DNA of 64,000 bases. It comes from Gymnopilus junonius. Its lineage: Eukaryota; Basidiomycota; Agaricomycetes; Agaricales; Galerinaceae. How positions within the stretch are numbered: position 1 is the first letter of the stretch; each line of letters starts with the position of its first letter. The position numbers and the translations under genes are program-made. A model generated the notes under the pieces. That model saw only the letters and a program-made list of their open reading frames with translations. It was not told the origin of the DNA and made no database searches. Below, one piece after another: positions 32,134 to 42,100 of this stretch. The stretch lies in NCBI GenBank assembly GCA_015501075.1, contig JADNYJ010000079.1, forward strand, positions 1 through 64,000. The letters run 5' to 3'.

Positions 32134-34099
32134 TCAAGGTTGAAGATGGATACGAACATGCTGTCCGAGATTATCACGACGACTGAAGCTTTTGTCGCAC
32201 CCTTCATAGGGGCATGGGTGAGCTGCAGCAAATAAGACGCTGTAATCAGGATCGGACTAAACACTTTGGGGAAAACAACTTACGTTTATCATTCGTATGA
32301 ATGCACCTCACATGCCGCTTCAAATGCTCACCCCTCACAAAGCACTTGCCACATCCTGGAACAACACAAACAAATGACCTTGACCCAGAACCATCTTCGG
32401 GGACAGGTGTAGAACGACTTGAACCTGTTGACCTTCTCCTAGAACCGCGCCCGGATAGACTCTCCGATCTAGCGTTAGAATTCATTCCAAATCCAAACGC
32501 ATCATCGTCTTTGGCGCCACTACTGCCAGACCGCGCGTTAATAGAAGGGCTCGCAGATCCAGATAGCTCGGCGACGTAGGGTACCTTGCGGCCGCGGCTT
32601 TTTTTGTTGAGGTTGGGGACAGGAACAGGTAACGGAATGGGGTGGTTCTTGCGCTTCCTGATGCCAATCCTCCCTTCCTGGTAAAGGGCTAAAGCGTTTT
32701 CAACGTCGACCCCAAGGTCGTCAGGCAGGTCACTACCTGAAGACGATTTGTTGCCCATCTGAGTGATGAGGGCCAAAGCAAGCGCCGCACTTCCTTTTGC
32801 CTTGCCGTTGTTACGTTTGGTTGTCTTCCTTGGGAGGGCCAACGGTTTGGAACCCCCATCGCATGAGAATCCAGCGTGATCCAATGAAGAGTAGGTTGGA
32901 TCAGGAGAAGCTGATCTAGAAGGACGGTAATCATCCGAGTCGCCGTCAGCATCAAGCCCGTCATCGTCGTCAAGATCAAATTCAAAAGGATGCTCCAATC
33001 GCAAGCTGGCAGATCTTCGTGCCCGCTTGGAGCTACGAGTAGAAGCTGTCGCTTCACTTGCAGTCGTTGAAGAAAGAGGGCATAGTTTAGCCGGTCGTTT
33101 CGCGCCTGCAATTGGAGAAATGGAGGATAAAGATCGCTGGCGTTTCGGTCTCCTGGTAGGAGATGGAACCTGGAGCAGGTCTGCGTCCGACCATCCTAAC
33201 AGTCCTTGTCCAGAACGGGCGGGCGAGGGTTTGGGCTGGGCGATAGGCAATGGAGAATCTCGAAGTGGGGATGAAGTTGGCGATGCAGCAGAAATAGTGG
33301 CAGATCGCAAGGGGGAGGTATTTATGGACATAGATCGAGCAATAGGCATAGCATAAGTCCCATCCGGGAGTATAGCCGGTACATGACTGGGCGGCTGGGC
33401 CGGTCCATTCGCCCAAGGTGAAGACGCGCTCCCTTGCTGGGGGATGGAATGGGCGGTTTGTGATGTGGGATGACTGGGTGAAGTTTGTGGGGCAAGTTGG
33501 AGGAATAATGCAGGGTTGATTGTAGTAGGAGGTGAATCGGAGCTTCCTGAAGACGGAAGGGACACAAAAGGAAAAGAAAGGCTATCCGGGATTCGTCGCC
33601 TTGTATTATCACCTGCAGGACGGGGCGCCGAGGGCTGAGTGTCGCAAAACTCCAAGGAGAGGGAAGACGAAATGTACATCTGCCAAGATATATCTTCACG
33701 GGTCGGTGAAATCGGGGGATTGGCAGTTTGTGGAGTGTACGCAATTCGAGAAGCCGGCTGACCCCGCAAAGGGGAGGATGAGTACTGTACTAAAGGAACG
33801 TTGGAAGAGCCAGGGCGAATTGCGTGGGTAGAACGAGCATTCCGAAGAGGCGAAGTATCATGAAGATCATTTTGAGATGGCCAAGAGGTTCTGCTCAATG
33901 GCGACGTCGCTTCTGGCCAGAATGTAGGACCGGGATCGTTGAAGCTGGGTATGGATCGCAGGTGAGTTCTAACGTTTCTAGGTGATGAATGAGCTCTGGA
34001 GACAGGGCTGGAATCGGACAAGAGAGCTGCGAGGTCGTTGTTCGAGTAGGAAGCACCACCATCTAAGTTTTCCATGTCGAAAAGCATTCCGATGTCCAT
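32134..34099 (-). CDS. C2H2 transcription factor, Msn2/Msn4/Seb1 type
   Basis: Exons 32284-34099 and 32134-32222, phase 1 join, 634 residues. Factors with this finger pair bind stress-response elements in fungi. The long N-terminal part is Ser/Pro-rich and disordered, with a basic KRPAKL-like patch and an acidic run FDLDDDDGLDADGDSDD. Finger 1 is FVCVVPGCGKCFVRGEHLKR, then HVRCIHTNDK. The intron falls in the linker. Finger 2 is CPYEGCDKSFSRRDNLGQHV, then RIHLQP and TGA at 32134-32136. The EHLKRH...FSRRDNLGQH pair is typical of the Msn2/4 class. Start chosen at MDIGMLFDMENLDGG; an in-frame ATG at 34226-34228 would add 43 residues. Nuclear. Confidence 0.88.
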
Positions 34100-34726
34100 T
34101 CCAGAGGAGAGAAGACGTCCTCGTAGATTAAGGCACAGATTTTGGAGGATAGTCAAAACCGCGACGCAAGAGGCTAAACGAACTGTAGTGATAACGCGCG
34201 AGAAGGAAAAGAATATATGGCTGACCACGACGAATGAGACCGCGGAAGCCAGGCCCGTTGCATTCGTTCAAGTCCGCTGGTCGCGATTAAAATTCAGAAA
34301 GAGGTTGATGACCGAATGGACAAAGTCAAAAAGACGTTCTCGCCAAAATTTCCGACCAAGAAAATACACATAAATAGCGATAGTCAGGTATGGAGGAGCG
34401 TCCAAGACACTTCATTCCTGCCATCGGGACATTGATTCGGATCTGACTCTCGTTACAAATCGGAATACATGACCAAAAAGAACTTTGTACCTTACCAGCA
34501 GAATAACATGGAAGTTTGAAAAGAAACATAGCTTGTAAAAATGTCGATCTTTCCAGTTTTCTTCGCGGGAGGAATTTCTGTTGAATCTTCGGTCTGTCAA
34601 CGAAGTCGAAGCCGATGGCAGTCAGATAATTACATCCGGTGTTTGGCATCAGACACAGACGCAAACATGTTAACCCCAGATTGTGGTTCCATTAAATTTC
34701 AGCCTTTGCTTCATTACCCTCATACC
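34100..34726. other. Divergent upstream region
   Basis: Shared 5' region of the C2H2 factor (minus) and the Bud20-like gene (plus). Frames on plus at 34074-34373 and 34541-34864 are shadows. Confidence 0.4.
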
Positions 34727-35287
34727 ATGGGTCGCCTACGTCGATCTCGGACCCATAAAGCGCAAAGAGACGTGCACAGGGCATCAAGGACGAGAGTGAG
34801 TTCTAAAATCTCCCTTTTTTGTCGTTTTCTGACCGAGAGTTTAGGTGAGGACAAGAGATCTTGACCAGATCCAACTCATCGACCTCGATCCCAAAGTGAG
34901 TGTTTAAAATTCCGAAACATAGACCACGAGATTGAGTGCTCCTTATTTTAGAACAGAGCCAAATTAGAGGCCCAACCAGTAGACTATGAAAAGCCTGGTC
35001 TTGCCCCAGCATTACTGCGTAGAATGTGCAAAGTGAGATCTAGTGCTTTGCTCGATTTGTTGATCATGTTGCTGATATTGTCCTTCTTACTCATAATTTT
35101 TCAGATATTACGAGACCGATGCGGCCTTGCAATCTCATTGGCGGAGTAAAGTGCATAAACGACGATGTAAACAGCTACGAGAGCCAGCTTATACGATAGA
35201 GGAGGCGGAACGAGCAGCGGGACTTGGAAGGGAAAACAAACGGCGACACCGGCGGTTGCTTCAGATATCATGGTCGACGTTGCTTGA
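34727..35287 (+). CDS. Bud20/ZNF593-like zinc finger ribosome-export factor (frame-disrupted)
   Basis: Bud20-type proteins are shuttling factors for export of pre-60S ribosomes. Exons read [20 protein letters not shown] then [37 protein letters not shown]; then, in a shifted frame, QHYCVECAK; and [20 protein letters not shown] then [20 protein letters not shown]. This matches yeast Bud20 closely: the C-x2-C of the finger, then ...SH....VHKRR...L. The frame breaks at CCCC (35004-35007), where one C too many separates GL from QHYC. A second break is likely at AAAA (35233-35236): the frame before gives an odd tail to 35357, the shifted frame gives [12 protein letters not shown] and TGA at 35285-35287. 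In a gene of this importance, sequencing indels are likely. Confidence 0.82.
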
Positions 35288-35660
35288 TTTGTATCATATG
35301 TGTACGGAATATTTTTTAGCCTTGGAACTCGCTCATAACTTAATAGATGTGTGGTGATGCTTGTCCTCACCTCTTGGAAACGTTTCCACACTGAATGCGC
35401 GCAACTGCACTTTTTCGTCGTTTGTGGTCGTGTGATGGTTCTCGCTCCAACGTCATTTAATTTCTGTGAGACTTTTGTAAGACCTAGGATCAGGCCGTTC
35501 AACACCGTGTTGGTCAAGGTTTGATCAGCAGACTTGTTATGACCATTTGCGCTGAATACTATTTCCCTCTTACAGGTTCATTCTACTCGTGGATACTTCT
35601 GGATGACAAGACTCGAGTCCTTCCGGCAAGCTTTAACGTGATGTGCCTCAGAGCCATTTC
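35288..35660. other. Intergenic
   Basis: 3' region of the Bud20-like gene and of the first CCIPGP peptide gene. Nothing else recognised. Confidence 0.35.
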
Positions 35661-36134
35661 TCAGAGAGCGCAAGCGTGCGTCAATGGGACGCAGCTGAAA
35701 GCCAGATATCAATTTTCCGAAGAAAGGATAGGGATTCCACGTCGATTTACCTTCCGTTCTTTCGAGGGTTACCAACGACTATAGGACCTGGTATGCAACA
35801 ATACGTCCCAGATGGGCCTGAAAACCATGTTAGCTCAAATATTCCGCGACGGGTCGTTCAACAAAGCTTACAAGCCGACCCCTGCGTTTGAAAGTAAAGT
35901 TTATGCCGTTCAATAACCAAAGCCGTTGCAAATTATTCGGGCACGTACAGTAGAACTACCTGCAGGGTTTGCGTGTCTGGTCAGCCGTGTGTTCAGGAGA
36001 CTTTGAAGGTCAAATATCGAGTGCCTACAAGGCGCAGAGATAGGCCCGGAAATAAAGGTGCGACGTTCAGGAAGGGCATACGCTACAGAAACGAAGAAGA
36101 GGGAGATAGAAAGAGGTACGATTGAAAGCTTCAT
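35661..36134 (-). CDS. Small secreted cysteine peptide, CCIPGP family copy 1
   Basis: A predicted precursor of 73 residues from four exons. Exon 1 (ATG 36132-36134) gives the signal peptide MKLSIVPLSISLFFVSVAYA, then LPERRTFISGPISAP with donor gtaggc. A 15-nt micro-exon GTAGTTCTACTGTAC follows (acceptor cctgcag, donor gtgccc), reading SSTV. The core exon after gttttcag reads RPSGTYCCIPGPIVVGNPRK. The last exon after ctttcag reads SCVPLTHACAL and TGA (35661-35663). All joins hold frame. The core is nearly the same as in copy 2 and the remnant at 38.1 kb. Family and function unknown. Confidence 0.68.
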
Positions 36135-36743
36135 CTTTGCTTTGAATTTTTCAATTTGATCAAATTCGATCCTTGGGGTCCCTTTTGTAGGTCTCGGGAG
36201 AGGGCTGCGCAATATATCAGTACCTAATGATACTTCGGTTCGATATCGGAATGGTGGTGCCCCTTGATGTTCCCATTAAAAATGGATGGCATGACCCTCG
36301 GCGCTCAATGATTATCATGTCATGTAGCAGAAACGTCAGGCTACCCACCCGAACGGCTCTTCAGTAGGTTATCTGACGAGGAACCATAAAGAGTTATAGC
36401 CGTATAGTATGCTCATGCTCTTCCTGACAGGTGGGTTCAATTACAACATCATTCTGATCTTCGGTTGAATGCCACCATAAGATAATTATCATCAGACAAC
36501 GTTTTACGCACATTCTAGCGATCATTCCTTGTCAGATCGGATTTCGCATGGCCTCATCCTTTAAGTTGTTCCATACAGAAATAGTATTTCAAAACCTGAA
36601 GCTCATGACTTGCATTAGGTTACAACAACAACGGGTTACTTTATGCGGGTCCTCTTCCGCCGATAATGAGAATCCCTGTTCTCGTTTCCAGTGGATTGAT
36701 TCCATCTCCACAGGAGTTCAGGCAGGGCACGCTTCGAACACGC
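36135..36743. other. Spacer between CCIPGP peptide genes
   Basis: Promoter of copy 1 and 3' region of copy 2. Nothing else recognised. Confidence 0.35.
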
Positions 36744-37187
36744 TCATGCAACTGGACACCTGTTAGCCTCTTATTTTGTTATTGACGCGAAGCAGAACTC
36801 ACGCTCCAGTCGTTCTAGGATTACCAACGATGATAGGACCTGGGATGCAACACCATGTTCCGCCGGGGCCTATTATTTTAAACGCGAAAACCAGAGAGTC
36901 AGCTTTTGATTAAACGGTGAGGTGAGTCAGATTACTGACAAGGCGGTTCCTATTTTATTTGACGAGTCTAATCATTCACAAGAGTCGATCAACTTGCGAA
37001 ATGGGACGTACATCTGCACCACCTGTGAACCAACACGTCAGCATTAGCATTCTGGGCTACGGATGCAGCAGAGATCTGAGATGAAATGTGAAGACTTGCA
37101 AATAATACCATCGCGTCTGTGAGGACTAGCGAATGCGGCGGAGATGAAGGCCAGGGAGAGTGCGAGATGGGTAAGAGAGAGTTTCAT
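36744..37187 (-). CDS. Small secreted cysteine peptide, CCIPGP family copy 2
   Basis: A predicted precursor of 58 residues from four exons. Exon 1 (ATG 37185-37187): MKLSLTHLALSLAFISAAFA, then SPHRRD, donor gtatta. The micro-exon GTGGTGCAGATGTAC (15 nt, acceptor cacag, donor gtccca) reads GADV. The core exon after aataatag reads RPGGTWCCIPGPIIVGNPRT. The last exon reads ACPVA and TGA (36744-36746). SPHRR just after the signal peptide could be a basic processing site (inference). It shares exon lengths, intron phases and the CCIPGPI-VGNPR core with copy 1. Function unknown. Confidence 0.7.
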
Positions 37188-37985
37188 CGTTTTTTCTTTT
37201 CGACTGGATAGAGTTGAATTGAATTTTAGATTTACCAGGAGTGGATGTTGAACAGCTCATTAAATACGTCAAGTCAGGTGTTGCCTACGGATGTAGTATC
37301 CAGACTACTCTGCAACTTCGATCGATGCTGGGTTTACATCGGAACGTGAGTCTCAATTCCTCACTGACTACATTTAAGATCATGACAGACCAAGCCATGT
37401 GCTCTCCCTTCTGCAGGCCAATTGATGACGTGGAAGTATCTCGGCTCGGTATGGCTTAGTTCGTATTCACCGTCTTTCTGGGTAATTTTCTTGCTCTTGC
37501 CAATTTTCTTCTTTTTTTGGATGTGGGGTGGGGGTGGATTTTGACTTGGTGTGTTTGTGTTCTTTTGTTTTCTACTCTATCAGGATTATTCATCTAACTT
37601 CCATATGTAGATGGATGTAGAAGCGACCCACTATGGTCCTGTTGAAATCGGATCCGCGATCCCTTCTGGAAACTGATTTTCCGATTTTTATGTCGTCGGG
37701 ACACCAGGTGCTAGGTAAGGGGTGTTCTTCTCGGAATAACATACGCGTCAACTTGTAGTTATGATAGGTCATGTTCATAGAGTATTCTCTTGGCGTTTAG
37801 ACGAGCGGGTCAGAGCATTCAATGAGCATCTTCAATTTCAATTGGATTAAGCATGGAAGTCCCGAGTTCAAATGGTTTTCTTTACTGCATGCAAGTATTT
37901 CATAATGCCAACTTGAATTGCTAATTCTCCTCCAGATAATTACTCCACACTATAACCACCCATTCATTTCCTCCTCCTCCTTTAA
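37188..37985. other. Spacer upstream of peptide copy 2
   Basis: Includes a T/G-rich stretch near 37490-37580. No exon recognised. Confidence 0.3.
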
Positions 37986-38165
37986 ATTCGACGTCTTCTG
38001 CTTTTCAAGCAGGGCATGCAGCACCCGGACCTAGACAACTATATATAGAAAGCGTCATTTTTTTCAGACATAATAATGAAGTGCAACTTACTACCCAGTC
38101 ATCCTAGGTGTACCTGCCCGGATGGATCCTGGGATGCAACACCAATACCCCGCAGGGTCTCGTGA
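37986..38165 (-). pseudogene. CCIPGP family remnant (copy 3)
   Basis: The core exon is recognisable at about 38163-38098: DPAGYWCCIPGSIRAGTPRM followed by TG and donor gtaagt. Joining the next exon at gttgtctag with the family's usual phase gives an immediate stop. An alternative donor (gtagta) gives a tail with further cysteines. No signal-peptide exon was found upstream on the minus strand. Probably a decayed third copy. Confidence 0.5.
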
Positions 38166-39146
38166 TTCAAGTTACAGCTTACAAGTAAGTAGTAATTTGT
38201 TTATGAATTTGAATTTGAGTTTGATAGAGATCATTACCAGCACGTGGTCAGACGCGGTTACTTACTTACTTACATAAAAGCTATAGAATTTGGAATGTTG
38301 TTCTCTTTCATTCTCGTCATCTACCCTTGGATCAGATAGGTATATGTAGAGAGTCAGGCTGGGAACCGGACTTGGACTTGGACTAGTGTTCAAAGTCTCA
38401 GAAAGTTGTATTGCTGTTAATATGCATATGTAGCAAAAAGAACTCCAACAGAGACTTACACCCACTTCCCACCCAACTTGAAATAATGGAAGTACGCTGA
38501 GCGTAAAGTGCGACGCCCGACTGCCCAACCGACCGACTGATTGACCGAGTGACAGCGCGTTGGGACTTGACAGCGAACAGTGAACAGGGTATGACGTTGA
38601 TGAGCAAGGGGGCTTTCCAGGCCAGGGTTATTTATGAACTCGGCTCGCGGAGTTTATAACACAAATTACTTTACTTTGATGTATTTTTAGGACTGGGTGA
38701 CATGTGTTGAAGCTGCGGTGCCGGAGTGTTGAAGTCTCGGCCTTTGCTCGTCCTCTCACAAGGTGTAAGGTGTAAAAAGCGTTGGGATGGGATGGGCACA
38801 ATCCAAACTTACTTACAGGCTGAGGTACTTCCGCGCTCTGTCTGCGTGCGTTGTCATTTTATTTTAAAATTAATATCTATTTCCAGTGCTCGGCGCCGAC
38901 ACGGCAGGGAAAGAGTGAGAGAACAATCACATGCGCATGTATCCCCATTGTCCCTATCTCCAAATTGAATTCACCACACCACGCAATCCCAAAAGCACAT
39001 GTCAAGGGGAAAGAATCAAGAAATCGCGGCGTCTGTCTGCGTCTTGTTAAATCCCGTTCTTCGTCCTCTGCCTCTTCTTTCTTCTTTTACTTTTGCTTCT
39101 GCCGTTTACTTTTCGTTCGTTCCACGCCCACGCAGCCCACACATAC
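38166..39146. other. Upstream region of the Opi1-type gene
   Basis: Presumed promoter of the plus-strand Opi1-type gene. Minus frames at 38262-38607 lack motifs. Confidence 0.35.
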
Positions 39147-42100
39147 ATGGAGGACCCTATGTCCTCGTCCTCGTCGGCTTCATCTGTGGCTTCTGGTAGC
39201 GCGAGTACTTTGGATCTGGGACTGAGAGGCCTGGATGATCAGGATGAGAGCGTGCGCATTGCGGTGAAAGCGCTGGGGGATATGAGGAACGGGCATTTGA
39301 GTATGTCCAGTCTACCCCTCTCTCTAGCATTGATTGACAACCCCCCACAGACTCCCGTAGCGCAGCCTACCCATCCCACTCTAATGTCAGCACCGGTGCC
39401 ATCTCAACAGCAGGATCATCATCATCATCAGCCTCATCATCGACACCATCAACTTCCCACTCCCACTCCCACTCTCGCACCCAATCACCCGCAGTGACCA
39501 CACCCCCGCCACCCTCGCTGACCTCCCCGCCCCAATTCGTCTCCCGCATGTCTCACCTCCCCCTAGTAGAATCCGCCCTGCGCGTATACGAACAGGGCAA
39601 AGCCTCCTCGCGCGTCGTAAAGGTCTGTCATGATCCATTGAATTGAATTGAATTCCTCTTCTACCCCAAGATATTCACTGACATGTGATTTTTTTTTCTT
39701 TGGGTTGTTGTTGTTGTTGTAGTATGGAGCGGAGATGGTCGAGTCGAGTGTCAAGACGATATCGAGGCCTGTGATTGAACGGTTGCCTGTGAATGTGAAT
39801 CAGCTGGATGAGTTTGCGTGTAGGCAGTTGGATAGGGTGAGTTTTGTCTTTTTCTGTTGCTTTGCTTTTCTTTTTTTTGCTTCCGCCCTAATTGGGCATG
39901 CTCGTTATGATGCGTCATGCCGCCTTCACGCTTGCCGTTCATCGTTCATGTTGGGGTTCATCGTTGCTCATCCCTTGCTTCCTCTCTCTCTCTAGTTCGA
40001 TCGATATAGACGGCCATCCACCAGCGATGCTCCTTCGTCTTCACCCCCACCTCCAAACCCAAACGACAGAGATCGGGGTCGGTTAAGAGTAACATCCAAT
40101 GCTCAATCCAAGGGCCGAACACCCACAAACGGCAGCGCTGACGATGACGATGACGCTGACGCTGACGCTGTCGTTGATGACCATGACCATGACTATGAAC
40201 AACAACAACAAGGAGAAGAAGAGGATTACGACGGGGATGTGAACATGAAGCGCGAAGACGGCGGCGATGTCCCGCTTTATGCTTCCTCCTCTCCTTCCCA
40301 TCCAGGTCCTTCAAGTCCTAGGGGAAGAGTCACGGAGAGGGAGGTTAACCTCTCGAGTTCAAGAAGGACGCGGAGGGACTTGTATTATGAAGCTGGGGGT
40401 AGGGGCGTGCCGAGGTGGCTTGAAGGTTAGTCCTTGCTCTGTCTCGTTCTTGGTCTTGGTGTTGGTCTTGCTCTCGTCCTCGGTTTCGTTCTCTTCCTTG
40501 GTGTTGATCTTTCAATTTCCTGTTCTATTTTTTTATGCTTTATTTATTCCTTTGCGACAACGAGCGACAATGAAGCTGACGCATATTTCCAAATCCTATA
40601 TTTCCTTTTATTGGAATTATATTTATATTTATATTTATCCTTCGCTTTATCAAAGCCACCAGCCCATTCGTCCCTCCACCACCACCGCCACCTCCGTCCC
40701 TAGGCTTGGATTCGCGTTCGTCGACGCCGACGCAGAATGGTGATCAACATGGTCAATCCCAAATCCACGCTCCGCAACAACACACCCAATCCCCCACACC
40801 AACACAAGCACAAACACAAGCACAAACGCAAGCACAAGCACAAGCACAAACGCAAGACCACCAACACCAAATAGCCACCCGCAGCCGATGGCAAGCCGTC
40901 CTCCTCGAAGCGGGCGGTCTGAGCGCCGCGCTGAGCGAGGAGAGTATGAGGAGGCTCAAGTATTGTTTGCAGTGGTTGCAGGTGAGATTTTTTTTCTTTG
41001 AAGGGGGTTGTTTTTGAGGGGGTTGAGAAAGGGAGGGGGGGTGTTTATGTCTCTGTTCTCTTTCTCTTTCTCTCTCCGTATGTTGTTGCTATTTCATTTT
41101 TTTTTAATTCTCTGCTCCTGCTTTTGCGTTTATTTCTGCTACTGCGTTTGTTCCCTTTGCCCCTTTGTTGCATTTTTTTTCTTCCTGGTTTTTGGGTTTT
41201 CGGTTTTGGTTTTTGGGTTTTTAGTTTTTGGTTTTTTCCCCTGCTTTTGTTCACCTGCAATTTAGTTCATCTCGTTCGTTTTATTTATTCTTTATTCGTC
41301 GCTGCGATCGCGTTGGAGAGTGGAGCGATAGATGGGCGGCTGGTGGGTGGGACGATGGGTTTACTTTTTTCTTTGGTTTTGGTTTTTGGTTTTTTTGGTT
41401 TTTTGGGTCGTGTTTTATCTTTTTGATGTTCCTTTCCTTTCCTTTCATTTTTTTTTGGCCTTTACTCTGCTGCTTCTTACGCTTTCCACTTGGGGCTCTT
41501 GCCCTTGCGAAGGGCGAGAGGACCCGCTCGGGTGTACCCGTTGATCAATACTTTCTCTCTCTCTCTCTTTCATGCTTCTTTCAGCTGCTATTGCGATGGA
41601 TGGATTGATGAGGACTGGTTTTCTTTGGTTTGGGTTTTGATTCCGGTCGTGCTTTTTTTTTTTCGTTGTCGTCTTATCAGTTTTTGGTGTTTCTTTCTCT
41701 TTTCTTTCACCTACTGGCGATCATCATCATTCTCTTTGCCTTTGCTTTCTCTTTCTCTTTCTCTTTCTCTCTCTGTCGCTTATTTCACGTATACCTAAAA
41801 GACAACAGTCCTTTTTCTTTCCTGGCCTTTACATTCACTTTTTCTCTCCCCTTAACTCGTTGACCCACCCTCTCTTTGCTTTCTCTCCCTCTCCCTCCCC
41901 TTTCCTTCGTGTTCTTTGTGCACCTAAAAGACAACCATTCTAACTTTTTTTTCTTTTTTTTTTCTTGTAGTATGCAACAGCGCACATTGACGCTCAGATC
42001 CTCATCTTGCGCGATTTTACAGCTTCGTTGCAGCCTATCCCACCACCCCCTTCTTCTTCTTCTTCTTCTTATGGAACTACCCAGACACACCACGCCCACC

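Noticed and set aside
41008..41863. Several overlapping plus-strand frames of 70-142 codons rich in Leu and Phe
   Set aside because: They lie in the pyrimidine-rich 989-nt intron of the Opi1-type gene; composition alone explains them.
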